From Nymphaea colorata (lineage: Eukaryota; Streptophyta; Magnoliopsida; Nymphaeales; Nymphaeaceae), in contig NW_022204664.1 in the NCBI RefSeq assembly GCF_008831285.2, positions 1 through 43,611 of the forward strand: a stretch of DNA of 43,611 nucleotides, read 5' to 3'. A program made the position numbers and the translations under genes. Positions 1 to 12,300 of this stretch are shown here, one piece after another. The notes beneath the pieces were generated by a model, which saw only the letters and a list, made by a program, of their open reading frames with translations, was not told where the DNA came from and made no database searches. Position 1 is the first letter of the stretch. The number at the start of each line of letters is the position of its first letter.

Positions 1-81
1 CCCAACCCAACCCCAACCCCAACCCCAACCCCAACCCCAACCCCAACCCCAACCCCAACCCCAACCCCAACCCCAACCCCC
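1..81. repeat. Left telomere, C4A2 repeats
   Basis: Tandem CCCCAA units run from the first base to about position 81; the first two units have three C instead of four. The strand orientation (C-rich at the 5' end) is that of a true chromosome end, so the window begins at a telomere. G4T2-type telomeres are known from oligohymenophorean ciliates. Confidence 0.97.
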
Positions 82-180
82 TTTTAATTCTCACCATCTA
101 AAATACTGTACTTATTTGATCAAGATAAATCTTAGATGTTTGATAATTAATTCCAATCATCGTCAATCATCGGCTGAACT

Positions 181-1604
181 ATGCAGCAAAAAATGAGAGT
201 TTTTTGGGTTCTTTGTTTGTTTCTGCTGATTCAAATGGGAAACAGTTGCACAAACAATACTCTAACTTGCCTCCTATGCACCAACGGCACATGCTCACTC
301 TGCAAAGACGGCTATTACAAATCGGGAGGGAATTGTTATTATGCCATCCTCGATGCAAGACATGTGACTATTACTACAACTGTACCTCCTGCTTTGATGG
401 CTTCTATTATAACTCAGTGGTTAAGTGGTGCTCGCCATGCATTTCTAAGTGCAAGGAATGCACTTCTAATTTCATCGATTGCATCGCCTGCTATAGTGGG
501 TACTACATGTCTGGAAAGAGTTGCTACTCATGTAAGAAGGGCTGTGCGAGTTGTTCTAACAGTTCAGACTGTTTCAATTGCAGCTTGGGTACTTCAAATA
601 CAACGGAGGGGTTCGGCGTGCCTCCCCGACTGCGGAGTGTGCGCCAACAGCACTGCGTGCGTGGAGTGCATGGCCAACTTCTTCCTCGGCCCTTCGGGGT
701 GCGTGAGCTGCGGGGAGGGGTGCCTCAACTGCACCGCTGCGGGGTGCGCGCAGTGCGGGCGTCGGCCGACAACGGCTTTTACCTTTCGGGCGGGAGCTGT
801 CTGCCCTGCGTCTTCGGCTGCAGCAGCTGCAACAGCAGCGACTCCTGCGACGTCTGTCCGTCCATCAACAGCTTCAAAGTCGGCGGCGTCTGTCTCCTCT
901 GTCCCAAGAACTGTCTCTTCTGCCAGGACGGCCTCGGCTGCGTGGCCTGTCTCCCGCCCTTCTTCGCCCGCAACGGCAGCTGTCTCTCCTGTCCCGCCCA
1001 CTGCTACAGCTGCACCGACGCAGACACCTGTCTCGCCTGCTACCGCTCCACTCCCACCCAACCCAACAACTGCACTTCAGCCAACCAAATCGTCAGCAAC
1101 TTAGGTTCTGTGTCTAGTAGCCCTGAAAGCACTTCTCCAAGAATATAATTGGCATAATTGTTGGCGTGGTTCTCTCATTCTTGCCATCATTATCCTCCTA
1201 GTTTTTATTCGAAGATCTAGGAATGCTTTATCGAGGGTAAATTCTACTGCAAATAGCTCGATAACTGGTCCAGATTAAGTATCGATATAACTTTAGATAC
1301 CTTCAGGATAGAATGGAAGAAAGGAAACGCAAAGGATGCTGGTATTGCCCATATTTGTTCTATTTGCCTAACCAACAACGGAAATTTGGCAACAGCTTGT
1401 AGACATTGGCTACACCATGGATGCTACCTTTAATGGATCAAATATGTCAATTCTTGTCCTGTTTGCAAAGCTAAGAATAGCCAATAAGTCACGATTGTTT
1501 GTTCCATATGCAAGCTCTACTACTTCAAGACTCCAATTTAAGACATTAGTAGGCATAAGGAATAGGATATCTTAACCTGTATTCCTTGTCGCGCCTTTCT
1601 TTGA
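181..1604 (+). CDS. Cysteine-rich membrane protein with C-terminal RING-H2 finger
   Basis: Type I membrane protein read in several frames. It opens with a signal peptide (MRVFWVLCLFLLIQMG) about 100 bases from the telomere. Many CxxC furin-like / growth-factor-receptor-like cysteine motifs follow (C..C..C..GYY.S...C), with NxS/T sites, up to about 1060. A hydrophobic segment (IIGIIVGVVL...LILAIIILLVF) lies near 1145-1212 and is followed by basic RRSR. The cytoplasmic end carries CSIC at about 1348, then CRHWLHHGC..EWI and CPVC, a RING-H2 pattern in which TAA supplies the Glu of EWI. TGA ends it at 1602-1604. RING-H2 membrane proteins are usually E3 ubiquitin ligases; the extracellular role is unknown. 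At least five single-base shifts interrupt the frame, so one gene rather than two is an inference from domain order. Confidence 0.66.
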
Positions 1605-1713
1605 TATCAGTAGCACTTTTTCCCAATTTCTAAGATTTTTACATCCAAGCATTTATTTTCTTTTAGGTTGGGATTAAAGATATGTGCAAATAAATGATTC
1701 GAATATCAATTGG

Positions 1714-2619
1714 TCAATGCTGGAACTCTCCAAAGTCTTCCTAATCGCTGGTATGTATAATCTCTTCGCTTTTGGTGCTTTTGCTTTCTAGTGATTTGAG
1801 GTGATATTGGATTTAATTGATTTCCTCTTCCTTAAAGTAGATTTTTCGGTTGGGAGCCCGTCCTTTGAAGTATTTATTCATCATGAATTCTTCGATCTTG
1901 TCGCAGTAGAGCTCAATCTCGGGAACGGTCTTCAAGAAGCAGTCGATTGAACACGAATCGCAGTTCTTGTATCCAGATTTAAAGTAGGAGACTATGTGCT
2001 CGATGTAATCGTAGCCCATCATGATTTCTTCTTTTACGATTTTGTAGAATTCCTGGTAGTAGGGTGAAGTTTTTAGGTAGTACCTACCGATGATGTTGAG
2101 ACTGTTGGTGAGGCCAGGAAACAGCAGCCCGAACAGGTTCAACAACCTGTAAAGGTCGGACAGGTAAATTTGGTAATTTTTCTCACTGTTTGCTTTTCTA
2201 AAACTTAACGCTCTTTTGAAAACATCCTCCATCGATGGCAATCTGGCGAGATAGGACTTGATAGCGATTGAGACCTAGCTTATCCATGAATTTTCCTTCT
2301 GCTACTGTTCGCTCATCTGCGGAATTTAAAGATCTTCCAAAATTTCCAAAACATCTCTGTCGTACTCTTTTTCTTTCAGAGTCTTAAAAATGACTGTGAA
2401 TAGCTTAACTAGAGCGTAGGCGTTGGCGGCCTTGGGGATACTCTTGATTAGCTCTGCGAATGACTATAGAAAACTGTGATCGGTGGTGAATAGTGAGGCG
2501 TAGTAGTTGTCAGGAAGCGAGCCATTGCTGCTGATTTGAAAGCTATTGAGGGTATTCTCGATGTGGGTTGAGGGGGTGGGGGTGAAAGCGAATGGGAAGA
2601 AGTTTTTTATTGTGTTCAT
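1714..2619 (-). CDS. Hypothetical protein, 301 aa
   Basis: Uninterrupted frame from ATG at 2619 to TGA at 1714-1716 when TAA/TAG are read as Glu; under the standard code it would be cut six times. The middle is helical and hydrophobic (LLNLFGLLFPGLTNSLNIIG, about residues 140-160) and contains a small cysteine cluster, CDSCSIDC, near residue 205. The C-terminus is acidic. I do not recognise the family. It converges with the RING gene, with 109 bases between the stops, and lies 204 bases beyond the end of the next gene on the same strand. Confidence 0.62.
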
Positions 2620-2823
2620 GCGGTGTTCTGTCGAATCTCCGAAATATTAATATGAGTTAAATTATTTCTGCGAGCAATATAATCAAAATGCTAGCAGTTT
2701 CCAGTTCGAAAAAGAAAGGAGTTATAAGGGATGGGAATAGATATGGCTTTAATTTTGAGGAGGTCTTATTGAAATAAAGGATATGGAAAACTTTGAACTT
2801 ATGATTAGAATAGATAGGAATTA

Positions 2824-4190
2824 TCAATCATTAGGTCTGCAACTGTCTTGATCCTAGGAAATGACTTCAATGTATTATCTGCTTGATTCAGAAAATCGTA
2901 TTTAGCTTCGATTGCTTCGCTGCAATTCTTTTTGAGATTGGCATTTCCACGCAACGAAGGAGATGAATAGGATGAAACATATGACTGCTATATATGCCAT
3001 TTCAGGAATCTCACTTGCACTTATAGAGGGGTTTCTGATGGACTGCTGGCTGCATTTTAGTTAGAAGTATGGTTTACCTAATTTAAATTTCAGCTGTATT
3101 ATTGGCTTATGTTGAGGGTGCATCATCAGGCTGTTCTTTTTCTATTGGTTTGACCTCAGTTTCTTCTACTTTTGGGCATTCATTGATTCTCTAGCTTTGC
3201 ATTTAGCCATTTACAATATATATTGCTTTTTCCCCATGAAATCTATCACTATCAGCCTGTACTATTCTTCTCCTTCATGAATTCTAATAAAGATATTGAA
3301 AAGTGACTCCTATTTCTCACGTGAATGCGATAGAACTGGTACTATCGTATCTTCTTGAGCGTGATTTAATGGTATTAGCTTCCAATAATCACTTAGTCAA
3401 TTCTAGCCATAGTTGGGATGTAGATGTCATTTCCTTCAATTAAGATTATATAGTTTAGACCATATCGTCGACCATCAGCCGGCTATCTGTCATATACGAG
3501 CAAATATCACCTGTCTTTGACTATGGCTCGACTCAATTATATCAAGCATGACCTTCAATTGCAACTATCTAGTTTTGGACCAAACATATTTGGCCTTTTT
3601 GTTTTATACGATAAGTAGAGTTATCTTTTAGCGTATTAAATGAACCCATCTCTCCTTCCTTTTTTCTAAAATCCTTATTATTTCAGGTAATTTTAAACTC
3701 CTAATTATTATGGTGACGCCTTCATGAAATATAATTAGGTTTGCACAAGCTGTCATTCCAATTATTGGATGAAAGGGTACTATATGGTTCAGCCTATTAT
3801 TGACTATTAGAATTTTAGGTTGATTTAGATAATATTGGTGCAAATTTCTCCTAAAGTAATTTGATCGGTAAAGTTTCCAGGCTTCTCTGGGAATTTTGAT
3901 AAAATTTTATAGACATTTCGAGGCTTGGCGTTAAGCAGTTAAAATTATTCTTTCTGTTCAACAACATACAAGGATCTCCAATCCCGAAGCCAAAAGAACA
4001 ATAGCTAGTTCATCTCACTATCTATTCCGATTGACACGTAAAACTCACCATGCATGGCTGAAAAGAAGTTCAACATTAGATCACCTAAGGAAGGCTATTC
4101 AAGCGATGCCTCGAAGCGATCAAGATGGCTATTATCAGTGCAGATACATATCTTTTCCTTTGTGTTAAAACTTGATTATTAATCATTCAT
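2824..4190 (-). CDS. Hypothetical protein with C-terminal membrane segment
   Basis: ATG at 4190 opens a clean stretch of about 130 codons (MNDEESSFNTKEKICICTDN...), rich in Glu codons written TAA/TAG. Further left the reading changes frame several times, but protein-like segments continue (for example LNYIILIEGNDIYIPTMARI near 3400-3460 and an acidic stretch near 3100-3180). The last part holds a single hydrophobic span, MAYIAVICFILFISFVAW, near 2950-3000, followed by a charged tail ending in TGA at 2824-2826. If the final shift is not an error, the protein would instead stop at 3011. No family recognised. Only 23 bases separate its ATG from the stop of the isocitrate dehydrogenase gene upstream. 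Confidence 0.5.
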
Positions 4191-4213
4191 AAGAAATATG
4201 ACAATTATTTACA

Positions 4214-5282
4214 TCAAGAGTCGAGATTATCAATAATTGCCTGAGTGTATTCAGTAGTCCTTGCCTTTCCTCCAAGGTCGCCAGTCATGTGCTTCCTTTC
4301 CCTCATGACTTTGAACACTGATTTTTCGATGTTGTTTGCGTAGCTGTTGAGTTTCATGCTCTTCAACATCATAGTAGCTGATAGCAAAAGTGCAGTTGGA
4401 TTGGCTTTGTTTTGGCCGGCAATGTCAGGAGCAGTTCCGTGAACAGCCTCGTAAACCTAGCAATCAAACCCAATGTTTCCAGAAGCTGTCAGTCCCAATC
4501 CTCCAATGAGTCCTGAGCAAAGATCTGAAACGATATCTCCATAGAGGTTGGGCATGACCATCACGTCGAACTCTTTTGGATTATTAGCCAATGCATGCAG
4601 ACTGTGTCGATTTGTTCCTCCCAGTATTCGATGGCGGATAGTTGTTGGCAATTTATTGGGCAGTCTTGATGAAAAGACCGTCTCCCATTTTCATCACACC
4701 GGCCTTGTGGCAGGCACAATAGACTTTCGTCCTAAATAGTATTATAAGTACCATTGGCAACAGCGTACTCAAAGGCGAATTTAGTGATATTTTCGCAAGC
4801 TGTCTTTGAGATATCTTCAAGTTCTCCATAACTCCAGGTACGACCTCGTGCTATAGCCACTATATTCTCCTTCTGTGTTTTCTCTAATGGTAACCAGATC
4901 AACATCTTGGTAGGGAGTATCAACTCCTTCAATAGACTTGCAGGGCCTCACATTAGCGAACAAGTTCAATCTTTTTCTGAGAGTGACGTTGAGGGATCTG
5001 AATCCCTTTCCGATGGGTGTTTCGAAGGGACCCTTGAGCCGTATTTATACTTCCTTACGGCTTGAATGCTCTCATTTGAGATCAATCTCCCTGTTCGGTT
5101 TGTCCCTTGGTGTGGATTTCATGGTGTTAAAAATCGATGGGTACGCTCAAGGCCGAAAAGATGTCTTCTACGCTTCTAGAGATCTAAGGACCGATGCCAT
5201 TGCCTGGGAATAGGACAACTTTGTGTCGGTTGGCGGAGGCGAATAAGGCCTTGTTGATAAGGGTGTGAGAGAGCCTAAGCAT
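4214..5282 (-). CDS. NAD-dependent isocitrate dehydrogenase, IDH3 type
   Basis: Mitochondrial TCA-cycle enzyme converting isocitrate to 2-oxoglutarate. Seen in order: [14 protein letters not shown] near the N-terminus (the invariant Glu is TAG), [123 protein letters not shown] and [12 protein letters not shown]. The length (about 355 aa) fits the family. The Arg residues of LRKRL..NVRP and the Asp of NLYGDIVSD are the substrate and metal ligands known in the family. Catalytic alpha-like versus regulatory subunit is not decided. At least four one-base shifts interrupt it, two of them in shortened TTT and CC runs. A short N-terminal stretch ([19 protein letters not shown]) fits a mitochondrial presequence. 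Confidence 0.93.
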
Positions 5283-5528
5283 GGATGGATGTTGATAATT
5301 ATGATTTAATAATAACTGATGTAAATAATTGACACACTTTATAATTATACTACGTCACCTTCCAAAATGCGTTTTGATTATTTTAATCTTCTTGATTTTG
5401 GGGATAAAAAAATAGATCTTGAAGAAACATACTTGGTAATCGTATAAAGACCAGTTTCTATATGATGCGAAATACAATTAAGATCATGATGATCAATATT
5501 AAAGATGAAAAAAATCAAAAATTAGGCA

Positions 5529-7480
5529 TCAATATTAGTAATAATATGCAGAAACCGTAGTGAAACAAGTTATTAATTCGTAACTGATGAAACCTTCGCT
5601 TATCTATATTCTGTAGGTATACAGTATACATGAAAAAATGACAAGAATAATCAATATAAGCATCCTTTTCTGAGTAAGTAATGCAAAAACTCTTCTTTAG
5701 AAACCCTTTTATCCCTATTTTCATCCAATTCTACTAATAGCTTCTATATCTCCTTACTATCTGATCCTTCTAGCAATTTACTAAGCTCATTCATTTACAA
5801 AAATCCAGTACCATTGGCAAAATAGTCGAATGCTGACTCTAAGGCCTCTTTAACGAAGAGCTTCTATCGATTGATCATGGCAGAGGAAAACTCGTTTAGG
5901 TTTATTGATCCTGAATGGTCTTTATCTATTTTGTTCAGGATATATTCGACCTAATCTAAGTTAGTTTGGCCAGAGTTTGCTTATTTATATGCTTGGATCA
6001 GTTCATTCTTTTCGATAAATCCATCACTGTTCCTGTCCAACTGTTTGAAGAGAAGATTAACTCTTTTTCTTTCCTCGGGCTTACTTTTGAGAAGATTAGA
6101 TAACTTTACAAGACTGAATGAGGTTGTTTTAGCGCTGAATTAGAAGAAAATTACATAATAATTGGAAAGGTTTTTAATGAATTCATTATTTTTTGCATGA
6201 ACTCTATCTTTATTATTGAAAAACCAAGGGTGCTTTAACGCGTGGTCTGCTGATATTCTTCTAAAGGGGTCTTTATCTAGTAATTTCTTTACTAAATCTT
6301 TAGCATTTGGGCTTATATCGCTCCAGATAGGATCATCGTAGTCTATCTCATAGTTAAGTATCTTTTCCAAGGTTTATTCTTTCTTTTTACATTTAAAGGG
6401 TGATTTTGAGGTGAGCAAGATGTATAGAATGACTCCACAGCTCCATAAATCGCATTTATCCGTAAAAAAACCTTTGATTATTTAGGAGCCATATAGCTTA
6501 CAGTTCCAATAAGTTCATTACATCTTACTTTTGGCGCGTTAACTTGTAAGCAGTTCCAAAATCGAGCAATTTTATCTATATTTCTCCACTTATAGTTGAT
6601 TCATGATTTACCTTGCTGATAAACACAATATTCTCAGTTTTATATCTCTGTGGACAATATGAAGAGTATGCAGGTAGTTAAGGCAGCCTAAGAGTTGTTT
6701 AAGGATGACTTTGACTATGTTTTAATCAAAATATTTCCTTTCTTTAATGAAATCTATAATTGATCCTCCCTTACAGAATTCAGTAACAACTTGATATCGT
6801 TATCTATTTTAAAAGACCTAATAGAGCTTGATGATGTTGGGATGGTCCATCTTTTTAAGGAGTTAAAGCTCTGCAAAGACTTCTGCTTTTTTATTTTGGC
6901 CCAAATTTTCCTTTTTGATAATCTTGATTGCTCTTTCCTCCTTTGTTTTAATGCAGACTGCTCTATATACACTACCAAAGGATCCTTAGCCTACGATCTC
7001 TTGGAACTTGTAATATTTTTTCACATCTTCGTTCCTTAAATGTATGAACTTCTCTTGACTAATTTCTATTCTTCCATAATTTTCGTATACGCTTTTTTCA
7101 GTTACCAAAAAATCCTTAATCGTAGAGCTGAACTCCACCAAGCTATTTTTATCGATGCTGCATCTTTGTGGTGGATTATTTTATTTTTTCATTTTTTGCT
7201 TTGTGGCTTTGATTTCTTCCTTGTGGGCATCCTTAATATTTTCTGAGGATTTGGCAGTGTTAAAATACAGGTTGTTGGATGCACAAATTGGCTTTTATTT
7301 GCTATGTTGTATGATAAAATTCGTGAGTGGAGTCGATCCTTCCTAAAGTAATGATTGATCAAAGGTTCCTTGTTCTGTATGTTATGGAAGCTCTTTGGTG
7401 ATCCTGAATGATGGCTAAAGATTGCCCTGGGGGCCCGAATTACATGTTGTTTATGATTGCTGGCACAGCCTATTTCCCAT
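5529..7480 (-). CDS. Calcium-dependent protein kinase (CDPK-like)
   Basis: Ser/Thr kinase fused to EF-hands. The protein starts MGNRLCQQS, an N-myristoylation signal with a nearby Cys for palmitoylation, so membrane anchoring is likely. A variable region of about 145 residues precedes the kinase domain: glycine loop GEGSFGSVY (Glu is TAA), AIKIIKK (catalytic Lys), HRDIK, DFGTA, GTVSYMAPE, DLWSCGVILYILL and DKDPFRRISADHALKHPWF. The C-terminal part has EF-hand loops DRNSDGFIEKNE, DKDHSGSINLNE, a weaker FANGTGFLEMNE, DENRDKRVSKEE, and a possible further loop SEGFISYE. Shifts occur at about 6640 (AAACCTGAG read as AAACTGAG), 6500, 6145 and 5600. The last shift decides the end: 5529 in the EF-hand frame, 5515 otherwise. 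Calcium-regulated signalling is the family role; the substrate is unknown. Confidence 0.9.
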
Positions 7481-7994
7481 TATTTTACTATTTATCGATA
7501 GAATAATCATATATGCACAGGCTTTTCAATTTTATTTAATTTAGAGATGAATGTCGAGCTTGAAAGTTAGTTAAATGAATATGAAACATGTTTTATACTG
7601 CCATCCGTTATGCCGTTCTTTTTTTGTTTGCGATAAAATAAGGCTAAAGCATAAGTGTTTCTATAAGTTTTAGCTTATATCTGAAACAAATATTTCGGCC
7701 ATTGAAGAAATCCTTACGATAATAACCCATTTTTTTCTAAAATTTGATAAAAGCGCTTATTTACAGATCCCAATTTTCATTATCCTAAAAATAACTGTTA
7801 TGTGTTAGATGGATAAGTTCAGTAATTTACCAATAAAATTTCCTGATTCTTTGGAGGAAATTAAAAATTTTAGAAAACAGTACATAATAAAAATTTGCTA
7901 AATAAAATTAGACTGAAAGAATTCATTAGTTTTTTAATGATATATTCTTGTAAAAAGATATAATTTATCAAAGAATATATATAAATCTTATTCA
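7481..7994. other. Intergenic, divergent promoters
   Basis: AT-rich spacer of 514 bases between the kinase gene (leftward) and the exonuclease gene (rightward); both promoters must lie here. No repeat, RNA gene or coding segment was recognised. Confidence 0.6.
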
Positions 7995-9251
7995 ATGGAG
8001 CAAGACAAGCATTTGACAGAAATCGAGTACCTACTCGTCTTGGACTTCGAGGCAACATGCATAGAAGATAAGAAGATAGAACCTTGTCCTGAAATAATAG
8101 AGTTTCCTATTGTTGTCGTTCACGCACACACCGGCAAAATACTCGACAAATTCCATGAGTATGTCAAGCCTAGGTTCAACCCGATTCTAACAAAATTTTG
8201 CACATAGCTAACAGGAATAACACAGTAGATGGTTCAGAATCGTCCACATATCGAAGATGTTCTGAACCATGTTGAAAAATGGTTCAACTCACTTGCTTAT
8301 CTTAAACAGGATAACTTCACTTTTGTCACGTGTGGAGATTGGGATCTGTCAAACTGCCTCAAAAACTAAGCAAAACACAAAAAGCTAAACATTAAACCTT
8401 TTCTGAGATCCTACATCAACATCAAAAAATATTTTGATATTGTCATGAAGGCAGAGAAAAAGGTTTCAGGAATGATGGAAATGATTAGCACTCTTGGCCT
8501 GAAGCATGAAGGAAAACACCATAGCGGAATCGATGATGTTCTTAATATCTGCAACATATGTGTTGAGCTTATAAGGTCTCATGGGGCAACATTTCCAAGG
8601 AAATAGATAAACACCATCAAGTACTATGTACCAGTGGAGCCAGATATCTAATATTTACTTGTGTTAGATTTCGAGGCAACTTGCATCAAGGACCAGAAAA
8701 TTCAACCTTGCCCAGAAATTATCTAATTTCCAGTTTTTGCCATCGACGTCAAAAAGAGGCAAAAAATCGGGCAGTTTCACAAGTACGTCATGCCTCAGTT
8801 TAACCCTTAGCTGAGCGGCTTTTGCACAGAACTCACAGGCATCACCCAGAACATGGTCAAAGGCTGCAAGTCATTTTGTTAGACCTTAGAAGAGTTCGAT
8901 GCTTGGATACGGTCTCTTCCGATGTTGAAGGGAGATAACTTCGTTTTCGTTACATGCGGTGATTGGGATCTGAATACTTGCATGCGCTTGGAAGCAAAGA
9001 ACAAGAACATCAAAGTTCGAGATTATTTCAGCCGGTACATAAATATTAAACGGTACTTTTTCAAGCTGGTAAAGGTGAAAGAAAGGGTGAATGGTATGAT
9101 GGACATGCTCAAAGTCCTTGGGATAAAGCACTAAGGAAAGCACCATAGCGGGATCGATGACGTAGCAAATATTGCCAATATTTGCTTAGAACTAATAGCT
9201 AAAAAAAACGCAATATTTCCGCGGACAGAAATCGCTCACATATAATTTTGA
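7995..9251 (+). CDS. ERI-1-like 3'-5' exonuclease, two fused DEDDh domains
   Basis: Single intact frame of 418 aa, with no shift, ending at TGA 9249-9251. Two homologous exonuclease domains follow each other: domain 1 about residues 12-215 and domain 2 about 218-415. Each has motif I LDFEATC (catalytic Asp and Glu), motif II TCGDWDL, and motif III GKHHSGIDDV with the DEDDh His and Asp. This is the ERI-1 / Snp3'hExo type, which trims small RNAs, histone mRNA ends and 5.8S rRNA. Both active sites look complete. The copies align closely and show the code directly: CPEIIEFP in one is CPEII(TAA)FP in the other, and GLKHEGK matches GIKH(TAA)GK. No SAP domain is visible. It converges with the first cysteine-rich gene, with 72 bases between the stops. 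Confidence 0.92.
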
Positions 9252-9323
9252 TTAAAATTGTGATAATGTAGGAATAATAAATAATTCATTAAAACATTAT
9301 AAGTAGATGATTGAGTGAAGTAA

Positions 9324-12300
9324 TCAAGATCTATTGTGATTTCCTTAATTGTCATAATTGCCATATTTCGAAATAGGTTTACAAGCACACTCAGATTAAA
9401 CCCAAGTTTATGATTTGAGCATATCATAACTTTTGGACAAACACATTTACAAAGAAAGTACTCCAAGATTGACAAGAAGGGCAAGAAAGAACCTTGCGGC
9501 ATGAGCATTAGCAAAGAGTATCGTTCCAAACCTGGCATTATGGGCAGTTCACCATCTTCTTGCAGACGCACTGGCACTGAGTATCGTTCCAGACTTTGCA
9601 CTATGGGCATAAAGCAACCTAAGGACACACACACTGGCACAAAGTCTCACTCCACACCTTTCCTGATGGACAAGGAAGAACCTTAGGACATGTGCACTGG
9701 CACAGAGTATCGTTCCACACCTTTCCTGATGGACAAGGAAGAACCTTTGGACATGTGCACTGGCACAGAGTATCGTTCCAAACCTGGCATTATGGGCAGT
9801 TCACCATCTTCTTGCAGACGCACTGGCACTGAGTATCGTTCCACACCTTTCCTGATGGACAAGGAAGAACCTTAGGACATGTGCACTGGCACAGAGTATC
9901 GTTCCAAACCTGGCATTATGGGCAGTTCACCATCTTCTTGCAGACGCACTGGCACTGAGTATCGTTCCACACCTTTCCTGATGGACAAGGAAGAACCTTT
10001 GGACATGTGCACTGGCACAGAGTATCGTTCCAAACCTGGCATTATGGGCAGTCACCATCTTCTTGCAGACGCACTGGCACTGAGTATCGTTCCAGACTTT
10101 GCACTATGGGCATAAAGCAACCTTAGGACACACACACTGGCACAAGTCTCACTCCACACCTTTCCTGATGGACAAGGAAGAACCTTAGGACATGTGCACT
10201 GGCACAGAGTATCGTTCCAAACCTGGCATTATGGGCAGTTCACCATCTTCTTGCAGACGCACTGGCACTGAGTATCGTTCCACACCTTTCCTGATGGACA
10301 AGGAAGAACCTTAGGACATGTGCACTGGCACAGAGTATCGTTCCACACCTTTCCTGATGGACAAGGAAGAACCTTTGGACATGTGCACTGGCACAGAGTA
10401 TCGTTCCAAACCTGGCATTATGGGCAGTTCACCATCTTCTTGCAGACGCACTGGCACTGAGTATCGTTCCACACCTTTCCTGATGGACAAGGAAGAACCT
10501 TAGGACATGTGCACTGGCACAGAGTATCGTTCCAAACCTGGCATTATGGGCAGTTCACCATCTTCTTGCAGACGCACTGGCACTGAGTATCGTTCCACAC
10601 CTTTCCTGATGGACAAGGAAGAACCTTAGGACATGTGCACTGGCACAGAGTATCGTTCCAAACCTGGCATTATGGGCAGTTCACCATCTTCTTGCAGACG
10701 CACTTACACAAGTATCGTTCCAGACTTTGCCCTATGGGCATAAAGCTACCTTAGGACACACACACTGGCACAAGTCTCACTCCACACCTTTCCTGATGGA
10801 CAAGGAAGAACCTTAGGACATGTGCACTGGCACAGAGTATCGTTCCAAACCTGGCATTATGGGCAGTTCACCATCTTCTTGCAGACGCACTGGCACTGAG
10901 TATCGTTCCACACCTTTCCTGATGGACAAGGAAGAACCTTAGGACATGTGCACTGGCACAGAGTATCGTTCCAAACCTGGCATTATGGGCAGTTCACCAT
11001 CTTCTTGCAGACGCACTGGCACTGAGTATCGTTCCACACCTTTCCTGATGGACAAGGAAGAACCTTTGGACATGTGCACTGGCACAGAGTATCGTTCCAA
11101 ACCTGGCATTATGGGCAGTTCACCATCTTCTTGCAGACGCACTGGCACTGAGTATCGTTCCACACCTTTCCTGATGGACAAGGAAGAACCTTTGGACATG
11201 TGCACTGGCACAGAGTATCGTTCCAAACCTGGCATTATGGGCAGTTCACCATCTTCTTGCAGACGCACTGGCACTGAGTATCGTTCCACACCTTTCCTGA
11301 TGGACAAGGAAGAACCTTAGGACATGTGCACTGGCACAGAGTATCGTTCCAAACCTGGCATTATGGGCAGCTCACCATCTTCTTGCAGACGCACTGGCAC
11401 TGAGTATCGTTCCACACCTTTCCTGATGGACAAGGAAGAACCTTTGGACATGTGCACTGGCACAGAGTATCGTTCCAAACCTGGCATTATGGGCAGTTCA
11501 CCATCTTCTTGCAGACGCACTGGCACTGAGTATCGTTCCACACCTTTCCTGATGGACAAGGAAGAACCTTACGGCATGTGCATTGACATAGCTCTTCATT
11601 CCAGATTTGACATTCCGGGCAAGTCAATACTTTTATACAATTCTTTTGACAGAGACATGTCGTCGCATTTTGTGTATACATTGGTAGGCATACGATAGGA
11701 TTACATTAGCATGCACATGTATATCCATTAAAGTTTTGATTTGCTGGGCATGTTTTATTTTCTTTACATTTGCATCCACACACCGGGTAACTAGACCAAA
11801 CATAAACACTATTTATCCAGTCGCAGCCACAAGAGGAAATGCATTAGCATCGACAACTGCTTCTGTTATAGAAAGAAAGAGGCGATTAACAATCGTAGCA
11901 CTTTGACTGATCTTGAATAACTGCAAAGATCAATCCTGCAGGTGAACCAGCATCTTGGTTGACTACGGTTATGGTTATTACGTTCATGCCGCATTTAAGA
12001 TTGGAGAGCGTGAACTTGTAGATTTGGTACCAGCTGTTTCCAGTCATGGTTGCTCCTCCATTCAAGCTTGCTGAAAAGCTGTTATCGGCGGTAATGATCA
12101 AAGCAGCATCAGTTAGACAGTCAGCATAGAATTATGTGGCAAAAGTAGTCGTATCTCCGACTGGCCAACTATCTCCACCGCTTTTGTAAATCCATTGGGC
12201 ATTGTAGCCTATGTAGTTTGGGTTATTGGTGGTATGATAAGTTTATATTACAGTAGAATAGCCAGATGGTATGGCAACTAATGTGTTATCCGCATTTGAA

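Noticed and set aside
9687-11572. Regular direct repeats that could suggest a CRISPR-like or satellite array
   Set aside because: The period is a whole number of codons, all of it is coding, and there are no unique spacers.
9500-11700. Plus-strand open frames through the repeat (MCTGTEYRSKPG... repeats)
   Set aside because: They are antisense shadows of the cysteine modules. The minus strand carries signal peptide, domain and Cys framework in a frame supported by eleven paralogues.
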